A DNA stretch of 64,000 bases from the NCBI GenBank assembly GCA_942493045.1, contig OW818665.1, forward strand, positions 1,984,001-2,048,000, written 5' to 3'. The DNA is from Teretinema sp942493045. GTDB lineage: Bacteria > Spirochaetota > Spirochaetia > Treponematales > Treponemataceae. The translations under genes and the position numbers were made by a program. The notes beneath the pieces were generated by a model, which was not told the origin of the DNA, made no database searches, and was given only the letters and a program-made list of their open reading frames with translations. This document shows, piece by piece, positions 28,023-36,153 of this stretch (within the stretch, counting starts at the first letter, position 1; every line of letters starts with the position of its first letter).

Positions 28023-28116
28023 TGGACGTTACTGGATTTGAACCAGTGACTTGAGTACCCGGCTGCGCCGGCTACTCCGAAGTACCGCTTGCGCGGTACT
28101 TCATCTACCGTGTGAA
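28023..28116 (-). pseudogene. tRNA-Val 3'-half fragment, copy 2, with double-hairpin insert
   Basis: Same structure as copy 1. The first hairpin loop differs by one base (TTGC for CTGC on the plus strand) while both stems are unchanged. Confidence 0.88.
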
Positions 28117-28166
28117 CCCTGCCGCGCTCCGGAAAAACCGGCAACGATATAAAAAAAACCTGCTAA

Positions 28167-28260
28167 TGGACGTTACTGGATTTGAACCAGTGACTTGAGT
28201 ACCCGGCTGCGCCGGCTACTCCGAAGTACCGCTTGCGCGGTACTTCATCTACCGTGTGAA
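28167..28260 (-). pseudogene. tRNA-Val 3'-half fragment, copy 3, with double-hairpin insert
   Basis: Same structure as copy 2, 144 bp from the intact tRNA. The unit upstream of it is the intact tRNA-Val itself, which lacks the insert. Confidence 0.88.
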
Positions 28261-28310
28261 CCCCACCGCGCTCCGGAAAAACCGGCAACGGTATAAAAAA
28301 AACCTGCTAA

Positions 28311-28382
28311 TGGACGTTACTGGATTTGAACCAGTGACTTCTACCGTGTGAAGGTAGCACTCTACCACTGAGTTAAACGTCC
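28311..28382 (-). tRNA. tRNA-Val (CAC)
   Basis: A complete 72-nt cloverleaf on the minus strand: acceptor GGACGTT/AACGTCC, T8-A9, D stem ACTC/GAGT, anticodon stem CTACC/GGTAG with loop TTCACAC (anticodon CAC, codon GUG), variable AAGTC, T stem ACTGG/CCAGT with loop TTCAAAT, discriminator A. CCA is not encoded. The 5' leader (CTGCTAAT) is complementary to the 3' trailer (ATTAGCAG), extending the acceptor helix by about eight pairs in the precursor. A T-run follows and may terminate some transcripts. The three 3'-half repeats lie directly downstream. Confidence 0.95.
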
Positions 28383-28411
28383 ATTAGCAGGTCTGTAAAG
28401 CAACTTCTTTA

Positions 28412-28440
28412 ATAATAGCAATTCAAGGATGCTTTTGCAA
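28412..28440 (-). promoter_or_regulatory. Sigma-70-type promoter of tRNA-Val
   Basis: Minus strand: TTGCAA (28440-28435), 17-bp spacer, TATTAT (28417-28412). Transcription should start ~20 nt before the mature 5' end of the tRNA, leaving a short leader that contains the trailer-complementary segment. Confidence 0.65.
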
Positions 28441-28471
28441 GTGGCACTTCCGGCTCCGGCTGTTTCAGTAA

Positions 28472-31400
28472 TCAGCGGTCCACCCGCTGCTGCAGAATCT
28501 TTTCATTTTCCAGGGTCTTGGGAATATCAGCGTAAATTTCAGGAATATAATCCGGCCGGCTGTGGGTAATATTCTGAATATTCAGATAAGCCAGGTTCGT
28601 ACCGGTGGCCCGCACCATAGTTTCCTGATTGCGGCTGAGGGCATCCCAGGCGCGGGTGGATTCAGACAGTTCTGCGAGGGCCCGCGAATTTTGGGCAGGA
28701 TTACCGGTGCGTCGGGCCAACCGGTTCAAGGTCACACCGAGATTATTACCGGTTTTCATGTACAGTTCAACGAACTCACCGTGATCGGTGCGTACCTGCG
28801 GGAACAGTATGCCTTTGCGGACCCGTTCGGCTTCGAGCATAGCCATCAACCGTTCGTAATAGCCCTGGGCGGCAAAGTAATCGCCGCGGCGGAACAGGGT
28901 ATTGGCAAAACCGAACAGCAGATTACGGTCTGACGGACGCTGGGCGTGGGTCAGTGTCATTTCACGCATCGAATTCTCGTAGTCCGCTTTTTGATACCGG
29001 ATATATCCCATCCGGTAACGGATAGAGGGTGTATCGTTGAGTTCCTCTGTGGCCCTCGTATAATTAATCAAGGCGGTATCCAGATCATTTGATATAAAAT
29101 AATGGATGTCGGCAAATTCGGCGTATAGTTTTCCCACCAAAGGATCCTGTCGAACACTTCTGTTGGCGGAGTATTCCTGATACATCGAAATCCCCTGGGT
29201 ATACAGGGCCTCGGCTTTCAGATACTCACGATCCGCGGCGCGTATCCCGCCCAGCAGGCGGAAAGCGTCGATATTCCGCAGAATCCGTTTGGGATACATT
29301 TGCCGAACCTCGCTGAAACGCTGCAGGGATTCATTGAGGGCCAGGTCAGCCAAACGGGAATTGTAATTATAGAGGAAAAATCGGCCCATATTATAGTGAG
29401 CCTCGGGACTCCTGCTATCGGCCTTGACCGCGCGTTCCAGCAGAATACGCAGATCATCAATTTGATTCCGTAGAAACTCAGCGTCCTCCGGCAGCGGATT
29501 ATAGCGCTTGTCCAACAGATAACCGCTCAGTTCGATCAGGTCGTCCGAACCGATCTTGGCCTTCTTGCTCATAAAATGTTCTTTGAGCGGCAGGACCTGA
29601 GCCAGATTATTGGTCCTGATAAAATAGCGCATCATGCGCACCAGGTACTCGTCGGAGCGACCGTAGAGCTCGATTAAGGAGGCGTATACCTTACGGGCTT
29701 CCTCAAATTTCGAAGAATCATCCTCTGCCCAGTCCAGGTAGGTGTCGCCAAGCAGCATCAGACCGGCTTTATCGTTGACATAATTATCCAGCACCTTGCG
29801 GCGCAGAATCATAACGGCTTTTTCAAAATTCCTGAGATCGGAGCGCAACATCTCGGCATATTCCAGGCCGGCCGCTTTATCATTGTTAAAGCGCGACAAT
29901 ATCCGTTCATACATATCTTCAGCGGCAATGTACTGCCTCTTTTCCCGGAAGGCCCTGGCATAACGGAAGTACCATTTCTTCATATCCCAAAAGCGCACCG
30001 CTTCATTAAAACGGGATATGGCCTGAGAATACAGTCCTTCCTCGATAGCGTCATAACCTTCCCGGTACAGCCGCTCGGCGACGATCGGTTTGTAGATAAA
30101 GCGATATGAAAGATACAGGGTGCAGGCTGTCAAAGTCGCTATAATGGTAAACAGGATCATCGCCGGCAGTATTCTGTTGATAAATACGTATTTCAGGGAA
30201 GTTTTTTCTTTTTCCCAATCAGCGACGCTCTTCTTCTCATAATCCTTGGGGATTTCCACCACCCGCGACAGCAGTTTGCCGACAGTGGAAGCGACCTTGC
30301 GGATCGGCGCCTTGGTCACAATCTGATGCACCAGCTCCATTTTCTGCAGCTCGGTGCCTTCATCCCCGGTAATAAATTCCTCAACCGCCAGGCGCAGGTT
30401 CAAGGGATAGCCGGAAACAGTATCCATCAGGAACCGGAAATCTTCGTCAGAGATAGTCAGCGGTATTTCTTTCTTTCCGGACCTTCCTATACCGGCCCCA
30501 AAATCCGGGAAACCTTTTTTGGACGAATCACCGGTAAAATCGGAAAAGCCCGGGATATGGAATTCATCATCATCGGCCGATGACTTAAGAAAATCCTCAT
30601 CCATGCTAAAACCGTCAAAGCTGTCCATTTCAACCGCAGCGGGGCTTTCAGGCTCGGCAATAGAAAGATCATCCGGAATGCTGAAGTCGGCAAAACCCTG
30701 ATCAAAGCCGGACTTTGCGCCGACTGGTTCAGGAGTCCCTGGCCGTTTACCCGGGCTAGCATCCAGACCAGGTATACTGTCCACATCGAACATGCCGGAA
30801 GGAGCCTGGCCAAAACCACTGTCGGTAGTTTCTTCCAAATCAGGTATGGAGAAGTCGGCGATCTCTTCCGAAGCGGCAGCCGGTGAAAAGCCGGTCGGGG
30901 GAGCTTCCATCTCAAAGTCCGGTATCGACGGGAATTCGATATCATCACCGGCGCCGAAATCCGGGAGCTTAAACTCAGCGTCCGGAACATCCAAATCCCC
31001 CAGCGATTCCAGAGCATCGGGTTCTTCCGGCGCGTCAAAATCCGGCATGGTAAATTCAGGAACGGCGGCATCTTCTATCCCGCCGAAGCTTTCCAGCGGT
31101 TCCGGTGTCTCGGGAAATGGAGAATCGATGATCGCGTTGTCCGTCAGATCGGCGGGCCTTTCGCTTTCCGGCTCCGGGTTTTCAAGCGCTTCAAGATCCA
31201 GCAGGTCTGTTCCGTCGGCTTCAATGGGAGATTCGAAAGTGGTTTCGGGTTTGGCGTCGCCAACCGGTGACAGGGAATCTTCCAAACGACCAGCCTCAAT
31301 TTCCGCGCCGAATCCGGCAAGCAAGTCTGCCGGCATTGAAAAATCGTCAAAGCCTTCGATCTCTGGTACGTCCGCCGGACCGGAAGCCATGGGAATATCA

Positions 31401-31732
31401 AAGGCCTGCTCTCCGGAAATTTCGGGCAAGGTATCAATTTGAGCAGACTGAGGTGATAAATCAGGCTCTTCCAGGGGCAGATCGGCTAACAGAGAATCAA
31501 AACTTGAAAGGTCTGGACCATCATCGGCAGGGCCTGTTCCGAGCTCCTCTTCAGCTCCGTTACCCAGAGAAGACAGGATGGAATCGACGTCCAGTTCAGG
31601 GGTGTTCAAAGGGACAGCCGACGGCAGTGGCATCTCTTCATAAGTCTCTCCGCGTTCGGCCATGACTTCGCGTTCTTTGCCAAGGCGGCTGAGTTCATTT
31701 CTGAAGAGTGTCAAATCCTTGATTCCCGGCAT
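28472..31732 (-). CDS. TPR protein resembling periplasmic flagellar collar protein FlcA
   Basis: A 1086-residue protein in three parts. (1) A short N-terminal segment (MPGIKDLTLFRNELSRLGKE) and a ~400-residue acidic, Pro-rich disordered region containing at least eight copies of a short motif of the form DFSIPD/EFTMPDF/EFKLPDF. (2) A globular stretch and one TM helix (~515-543, LPAMILFTIIATLTACTLYL). (3) About 500 residues of TPR-type helical repeats (EGLYSQAISRFNEAVRF, AEDMYERILSRFN and others). With the N-terminus cytoplasmic, the TPR part would be periplasmic. The architecture matches the spirochaete flagellar collar protein FlcA, which scaffolds the periplasmic flagellar motor; I assign it by architecture and N-terminus, not by alignment. 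AAAGGA sets the start. Confidence 0.7.
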   Translation of the reverse strand: MPGIKDLTLFRNELSRLGKEREVMAERGETYEEMPLPSAVPLNTPELDVDSILSSLGNGAEEELGTGPADDGPDLSSFDSLLADLPLEEPDLSPQSAQIDTLPEISGEQAFDIPMASGPADVPEIEGFDDFSMPADLLAGFGAEIEAGRLEDSLSPVGDAKPETTFESPIEADGTDLLDLEALENPEPESERPADLTDNAIIDSPFPETPEPLESFGGIEDAAVPEFTMPDFDAPEEPDALESLGDLDVPDAEFKLPDFGAGDDIEFPSIPDFEMEAPPTGFSPAAASEEIADFSIPDLEETTDSGFGQAPSGMFDVDSIPGLDASPGKRPGTPEPVGAKSGFDQGFADFSIPDDLSIAEPESPAAVEMDSFDGFSMDEDFLKSSADDDEFHIPGFSDFTGDSSKKGFPDFGAGIGRSGKKEIPLTISDEDFRFLMDTVSGYPLNLRLAVEEFITGDEGTELQKMELVHQIVTKAPIRKVASTVGKLLSRVVEIPKDYEKKSVADWEKEKTSLKYVFINRILPAMILFTIIATLTACTLYLSYRFIYKPIVAERLYREGYDAIEEGLYSQAISRFNEAVRFWDMKKWYFRYARAFREKRQYIAAEDMYERILSRFNNDKAAGLEYAEMLRSDLRNFEKAVMILRRKVLDNYVNDKAGLMLLGDTYLDWAEDDSSKFEEARKVYASLIELYGRSDEYLVRMMRYFIRTNNLAQVLPLKEHFMSKKAKIGSDDLIELSGYLLDKRYNPLPEDAEFLRNQIDDLRILLERAVKADSRSPEAHYNMGRFFLYNYNSRLADLALNESLQRFSEVRQMYPKRILRNIDAFRLLGGIRAADREYLKAEALYTQGISMYQEYSANRSVRQDPLVGKLYAEFADIHYFISNDLDTALINYTRATEELNDTPSIRYRMGYIRYQKADYENSMREMTLTHAQRPSDRNLLFGFANTLFRRGDYFAAQGYYERLMAMLEAERVRKGILFPQVRTDHGEFVELYMKTGNNLGVTLNRLARRTGNPAQNSRALAELSESTRAWDALSRNQETMVRATGTNLAYLNIQNITHSRPDYIPEIYADIPKTLENEKILQQRVDR

Positions 31733-31883
31733 GCTGTTCCTTTACAAAAAGACCTATAGTACATCTTCGGAGTAAAACAGGGCTTCTTTAACTGGCGATT
31801 ACCAAAGGTGATGTTTTTTTCACAGCGGAAGTACAGGTCAACTCAAGATTCTGAAGGATTTTCCGACAATTGTAAAGAAGAAT

Positions 31884-32621
31884 ATGAAACGACTTATAAT
31901 TTTGATTGCCGCAGGCATGATCCTGCTTACCGGCGCCGCTGCCGTCGAAGTAGAGGCCGTCGCCTACCATAGCCTCGCCGCCTCCATCCTTAAACCGTCC
32001 AGCCCGTTAATTTCCGGCAGGATGGTCGCTTTTACCGCGGATGGAAAAGCCCGCCATGTCGGAATTGCCTTTGAACACGAGAATTTCCGCCAAATTCACT
32101 CTTTTCAGCGAATCATCAGGCGCGACATGGCCGGAAACCCCCAAAAGGAAGCCGACGGCAGTCTGCGCTCTCAGGTGCTTTTCTGGATTGGTACCATTCC
32201 GCCGGGGCTGACCGAATTGCGCTATCGCCTGGTGATAGACGGCCTTTGGACAACCGACCCGCTCAACACCAATGTTTTCTATGATTACACCACCGGCCTG
32301 TCACTTTCGGTGTTGCCGGTGGAATTGGATGATGAATTTACCACCGTCGCGGCCAAGACTGACGGAGTTACCTTCCGTTATGAGGGTAGAAGCGGTCAAA
32401 CCATCCGTCTGGCTGGCACCTTTAATAACTGGGACCCCTTCATGTACGAGATGACCGAAACCGTACCTAACAGCGGCCGCTACGAGATCAGTCTGCCGCT
32501 GCCGCCGGGTACCTGGTACTACGCTTTCTTTGATGGAATGAGCCAGATCGCCGATAACTCCAGCGAAACAAAGGTCTATACCCGCGACGGCAGGGTAGCC
32601 TCGGTAATCCGGGTACCCTGA
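31884..32621 (+). CDS. Exported protein with glycogen-binding-like (CBM48/E-set) domain
   Basis: A 245-residue protein with a signal peptide (LIILIAAGMILLTGAAA). The second half has the AMPK/isoamylase N-terminal pattern IRLAGTFNNWDPFMYEM...LPLPPGTWYYAFFDG. The first half may be a diverged copy of the same fold (FWIGTIPPGLTELRYRLVIDGLWTTDP). This looks like two tandem E-set domains in the periplasm. Whether they bind a glycan or act as a structural module is unknown. It is divergent from the FlcA-like gene and convergent on the GT-B-like gene, whose 3' end is 10 bp away; glycan recognition would fit that neighbour, but this is speculation. Confidence 0.8.
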   Translation: MKRLIILIAAGMILLTGAAAVEVEAVAYHSLAASILKPSSPLISGRMVAFTADGKARHVGIAFEHENFRQIHSFQRIIRRDMAGNPQKEADGSLRSQVLFWIGTIPPGLTELRYRLVIDGLWTTDPLNTNVFYDYTTGLSLSVLPVELDDEFTTVAAKTDGVTFRYEGRSGQTIRLAGTFNNWDPFMYEMTETVPNSGRYEISLPLPPGTWYYAFFDGMSQIADNSSETKVYTRDGRVASVIRVP

Positions 32622-32631
32622 GAGCTTTTTT

Positions 32632-34095
32632 TTAAGTACGTCTGTTTTGCGCCAGTTTTACGGCGTTATAGGCACCGTCATAAATACCGACCTTCTTGTT
32701 CAGCATAATATTCCGGCAGTAAAGCTGCAGTAGATCCTTGTCGCTGATCAGCAACTTTAGAATTCTGTGCAACCCGGTAACCGAGGCGGTTTCAATGGTG
32801 CCGTCGCCGATTTCGGCACCCCGGATGGCGCCCCAGGCCTCATGCCGGCCGACCCGCTGGATAAAGAGTTTGGGAACGGGATAAAAGGACAGCTCACTGG
32901 GCTTGGTAATCATGACATCGGAAATACGCATCAGCAGATTCGTCGCGTACACGGCCGCATAGAATAATTCATGCAGAAAGATATGCACTCCTGAAACTTC
33001 GGAAACCGCAGCTTCCTTGATGAAGGCCCGGGTTTCATCCCAATCGGTATGCATCACATATTTTATGCCGTCCGCGCGCAGCAGGGCCTCAAGATCGGCC
33101 CAGCGGCCCTTATGATCGCCCATATTTATAAAGAGGGCTACCTTCTTTTCGGTAATGGCGTCTTTTACCGTGCGGGCAATATCGGCAAAGCGCAACACCT
33201 GGGCTCCGGCGCCGCCCATGGTTAAAAGAAAGCGCCGGGTCTTCCCGTCGTGCAGCCGCCGCAGCCGGGCATCGCAGTCTTCCTCAATACCGGAAGCTAT
33301 CTCATGGTCTATATAATGTCCAACCATGGCGATATCATCGCCGCTCATCGTATATTTGAGGTTTAACCCGGTACCCATCGAATGGAAGGTGCGGTAGCCC
33401 ATGTAGGCCGAAGGCGACTGTACCACCAGGGTACTGCCTTCCACGACATGAAAGGCCAACGGAAAGTTATCCGGCACGATGGTTACAATATTGGTCATGC
33501 CGGCCTCTACGGCCGCGTGCCCTGTCCAGGGATGCGTCGAGAAAAACGGCATATTCTTGGGTAAATCCCGATACAGCGGCACGTAGATCTGCGACAAAGC
33601 CCTCTCTTCCACGGCAAAAGACAGTTTCCGCGCCGCATCGCTGGTAACATACTCCCAGATATACTTGTCAAAAAGCTTGGAGCGCTGCGAGATGCGGGAG
33701 CCCAGATTATATAGATCTTCAAGATACTTAATCGTCTTGCTGGCGGCGCTTTCCGGAAAGGACATTAAATCCATCCAGTAAGGGGTCAGACCCATCGAGT
33801 GCGCCGCCGAAGCCAGGGCGATGGCCATCCGGCAATGGCCGAAACCCATACGGATGGTTCCCAGGATAATTCCCTTTTCTGTATCAAAGTCGGACAGCGG
33901 CGTCGCGCAATGATCCTTGTCCTTGACGGACATGATTCCGAAATCCTTGAAGCCGTATCCGTCTTCTTCGACGCCCAGGTGCGGACAGTCATCAGGGTTA
34001 AAATGAAATTTACCGGCATAATGGCGAAAGCGGCGCTCCGCCTTTTTCGCGATTTTTGCGGGTATTTCGTTGCCAAAAAGCAGCTTGTTGTTCAT
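32632..34095 (-). CDS. GT-B-fold glycosyltransferase-like protein
   Basis: A 487-residue protein resembling the MurG/MGDG-synthase/UgtP superfamily in layout. The N-terminal nucleotide-fold loop GTIRMGFGHCRMAIALASAA takes the place of the usual GxGHxxAA motif. The C-terminal domain has LLTMGGAGAQV and VMITKPSELSFYPVPKLFI, like the donor-site MITKPGG...P loop. Family members glycosylate lipids at the cytoplasmic face of the membrane. The N-terminal ~75 residues (HLGVEEDGYGFKDFG) are an unusual addition. TACAAT 6 nt before the ATG predicts a leaderless mRNA. The actual acceptor is unknown. Confidence 0.72.
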   Translation of the reverse strand: MNNKLLFGNEIPAKIAKKAERRFRHYAGKFHFNPDDCPHLGVEEDGYGFKDFGIMSVKDKDHCATPLSDFDTEKGIILGTIRMGFGHCRMAIALASAAHSMGLTPYWMDLMSFPESAASKTIKYLEDLYNLGSRISQRSKLFDKYIWEYVTSDAARKLSFAVEERALSQIYVPLYRDLPKNMPFFSTHPWTGHAAVEAGMTNIVTIVPDNFPLAFHVVEGSTLVVQSPSAYMGYRTFHSMGTGLNLKYTMSGDDIAMVGHYIDHEIASGIEEDCDARLRRLHDGKTRRFLLTMGGAGAQVLRFADIARTVKDAITEKKVALFINMGDHKGRWADLEALLRADGIKYVMHTDWDETRAFIKEAAVSEVSGVHIFLHELFYAAVYATNLLMRISDVMITKPSELSFYPVPKLFIQRVGRHEAWGAIRGAEIGDGTIETASVTGLHRILKLLISDKDLLQLYCRNIMLNKKVGIYDGAYNAVKLAQNRRT

Positions 34096-34101
34096 GAGCT
34101 A

Positions 34102-34107
34102 ATTGTA
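34102..34107 (-). promoter_or_regulatory. -10 element, leaderless
   Basis: TACAAT on the minus strand ends 6 nt before the ATG at 34095. The -35 region (T-rich) does not match the consensus well. Confidence 0.4.
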
Positions 34108-34218
34108 TGCGGACTGTGAAAAAAAAGCACGCAAAATGTATTAAATTGTATCTTCAGGAACCTCAGGGTGTATAATGTAAGTAGGAACAGGGCTTCAACC
34201 TGCTTCAGGAGGCTAAAT

Positions 34219-34749
34219 ATGAAAAAGACAATGCTTGCGGTATTGATGGTTTTCTTTTTGATTGTTCCAGCCGCTTACGGCCAATTCCGGCTGGATATCG
34301 GTGTTGACATTCCGCTGGCCGTCGGACTGAGCTACGAGGGTGAATTTATCAACTCAGAGGTTTCTGAATTCCTGACCAGCCACATCCTGCCCTTCCCGGA
34401 GCTCGGCGCCCACTACTTTTTTACCACCGGACCGGTCCGTGTCGGACTGGGCGTCAGAGGCTTTACCTTTATAATCGAAACAATCATGTGGCCGAACGCA
34501 GTAGTTGAATTTGAAGCGGGCCGCTTCGTTCTGGAAGGCCAGTTCGGCGGCGGCGGCTTCCTGTTCTTCGGCCTGTTCAGTCAGGTAAATACCGGGGCGG
34601 TTTTTATTCCGGATCTTTCAGCCTGGTTCAAACTCGGCGAAACCTTCCGGCTTGGCGGCGGAGTTCTTGGGTTAATGACCGACGCGGAAGGCTTCGATGG
34701 CGTTCCCATGGTATTCTATGTCGGCGGAAAAGCGGCCATTAAATTCTAG
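34219..34749 (+). CDS. Small outer-membrane beta-barrel-like protein
   Basis: A 176-residue exported protein. A signal peptide (MKKTMLAVLMVFFLIVPAAYG) is followed by alternating hydrophobic/polar strands rich in Gly and aromatics (FRLDIGVDIPLAVGLSY, VRVGLGVRGFTF, FYVGGKAAIKF), ending in Phe, as expected for a small eight-strand barrel recognised by BamA. The start ATG is fixed by AGGAGG (34207-34212); the longer open frame upstream is excluded. It is convergent on the NtrC-like regulator gene. Confidence 0.75.
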   Translation: MKKTMLAVLMVFFLIVPAAYGQFRLDIGVDIPLAVGLSYEGEFINSEVSEFLTSHILPFPELGAHYFFTTGPVRVGLGVRGFTFIIETIMWPNAVVEFEAGRFVLEGQFGGGGFLFFGLFSQVNTGAVFIPDLSAWFKLGETFRLGGGVLGLMTDAEGFDGVPMVFYVGGKAAIKF

Positions 34750-34761
34750 ACATGCCAGAAC

Positions 34762-36153
34762 TCAGGACAGCGGGATGCCGTATTCCCGCATCTTGTTCAG
34801 CAGGGTGCGGCGGGATATGCCCAGTTCAGCGGCCGTATGTTCGCGGTGTCCGCCATTCCTGAGCAGAGCCTTGCGGATGGCCGCGGATTCCAGATCGGAT
34901 AACCGCAACAATTCGATTTCCGGGAGACTGCTATCCTGCGGCGACGGCTCAGTTTTCCTGTATTCATGAACGTGTAACGCTGTACCGAGCATAAAATCAG
35001 AGGGTTCTAGGACATCGCCTTCTCCAAGAATTACGGCCCGTTCCACGGCATTTTCCAGTTCCCGCACGTTGCCGGGAAAGGGATAGGCGGCCAGCAGCTC
35101 TAGGGCCGAAGGCGAGATACCGCGCACGGTTTTCCCGGTTTCAGCGGCAAAACGGGCCGCGAAACGACCTGCCAGAATAGGAATATCCCTGGGCCGCTCC
35201 CGCAGGGGCGGTACATGGAGATGAATAACGTTCAACCGGAAATACAGATCTTCACGAAAACTGCCGTCACGTACGGCGGCTTCCAGGTCGCGGTTGGTGG
35301 CCGCGAGAATGCGCACGTCGACCGGAATCGGCACAACACCGCCCAGACGCTGAATACAGCGTTCCTGCAATACCCGCAATAGCTTCACCTGCATCATCGG
35401 CGGCATCTCACCCGCCTCATCCAAAAAGAGGGTTCCGCCATTGGCCAGCTCAAACAAACCGGCCTTCCGGGCGTGGGCTCCGGTAAAAGAGCCTTTCTCA
35501 AACCCGAACAGCTCACTTTCCAGCAGCGTTTCCGGAATGGCGCCGACATTGACCGCCACAAAAGGACCCTCCGCGCGCCGGCTTTGCCGGTGAATTTCCC
35601 GGGCCATAACCTCCTTACCGGTTCCACTCTCACCGGTAATTAACACTGTAGAGCCGGTTGGGGCGGCCTTTCCGATTAAAAAGCGCACATGATCCATGGC
35701 CGGGTCTTCGCCCAACAGTGAATGCTGGCTTAAGCGCAGTCCGGCTTCGGCTAAAAGCCGCAGCCGGTTGCCGGCAATGGCTTTTTCCAAACGCAGCACC
35801 AGCTCCGCCGGATCAAAAGGTTTCACCAGGTAATCAACGGCTCCCAGCTTCATCGCATCCACCGCGTCGCGGATTTCGCCGTGCGCGCTCATCATCACCG
35901 CCGGAACAGTTATCCCACCCTCATTCATACGGCCAAGCAGTGTCATGCCGTCCATTCCGCTCATGCGCAGGTCCAATACCACGGCATCGAACACCCGCTC
36001 GGAAAGCAGGTTTAAAGCAGCGGCGCCCTCGGCGGCTTCGGCGCACTCAAAACCGTCCATTGTCAGATATTCTGAGAGAGAGGACCGTAAATTGGCCTCG
36101 TCATCCACAATCAGCACCCGTTTCACGGTAGACTCATCCGCTGTTACATTCAT
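34762..36153 (-). CDS. Sigma-54-dependent response regulator (NtrC family)
   Basis: A 463-residue regulator. The receiver has VDDE, phospho-acceptor in LDLRMSGMDG and YLVKPFD. The AAA+ sigma-54-interaction domain shows GESGTGKE (Walker A), GAFTGA (sigma-54 contact loop), a Walker B in GGTLFLDEAGEMPP and the arginine-finger region. A Fis-type HTH (ELGISRRTLLNKMREYG) ends the protein. Its ATG immediately follows the kinase stop (TAA-ATG), so the two are coupled. It is the natural activator of the perfect sigma-54 promoter ahead of the exported-protein gene two genes upstream. Confidence 0.95.
   Translation of the reverse strand: MNVTADESTVKRVLIVDDEANLRSSLSEYLTMDGFECAEAAEGAAALNLLSERVFDAVVLDLRMSGMDGMTLLGRMNEGGITVPAVMMSAHGEIRDAVDAMKLGAVDYLVKPFDPAELVLRLEKAIAGNRLRLLAEAGLRLSQHSLLGEDPAMDHVRFLIGKAAPTGSTVLITGESGTGKEVMAREIHRQSRRAEGPFVAVNVGAIPETLLESELFGFEKGSFTGAHARKAGLFELANGGTLFLDEAGEMPPMMQVKLLRVLQERCIQRLGGVVPIPVDVRILAATNRDLEAAVRDGSFREDLYFRLNVIHLHVPPLRERPRDIPILAGRFAARFAAETGKTVRGISPSALELLAAYPFPGNVRELENAVERAVILGEGDVLEPSDFMLGTALHVHEYRKTEPSPQDSSLPEIELLRLSDLESAAIRKALLRNGGHREHTAAELGISRRTLLNKMREYGIPLS

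Larger units (their letters stand above)
27820..28310 (-). repeat. Tandem ~145-bp tRNA-Val-derived repeats (three units plus a partial one)
   Basis: Three near-identical direct repeats (27877-28022, 146 bp; 28023-28166, 144 bp; 28167-28310, 144 bp) lie immediately downstream of the tRNA-Val gene, with a decayed partial unit at ~27820-27876. In the tRNA's orientation each unit holds TTCACACGGTAG (anticodon loop and 3' stem), a ~52-nt insert of two hairpins, the variable/T-arm/3'-acceptor half of the tRNA, ATTAGC(A/G)GG, a T-run and a CCGGTTTTTCCGG stretch. The 5' half of the tRNA is absent. Copies differ at only a few bases, so duplication is recent or the copies are homogenised. Confidence 0.9.

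Noticed and set aside
27872..28310. Regular repeats that could suggest a CRISPR array
   Set aside because: Units are 144-146 bp, nearly identical along their whole length, derived from tRNA-Val, and there are no variable spacers or cas genes.
28441..28460. Possible sigma-54 -24 element (TGGCAC) near the tRNA-Val promoter
   Set aside because: The matching -12 TTGC is missing at the right distance and the site lies next to a good sigma-70-type promoter.
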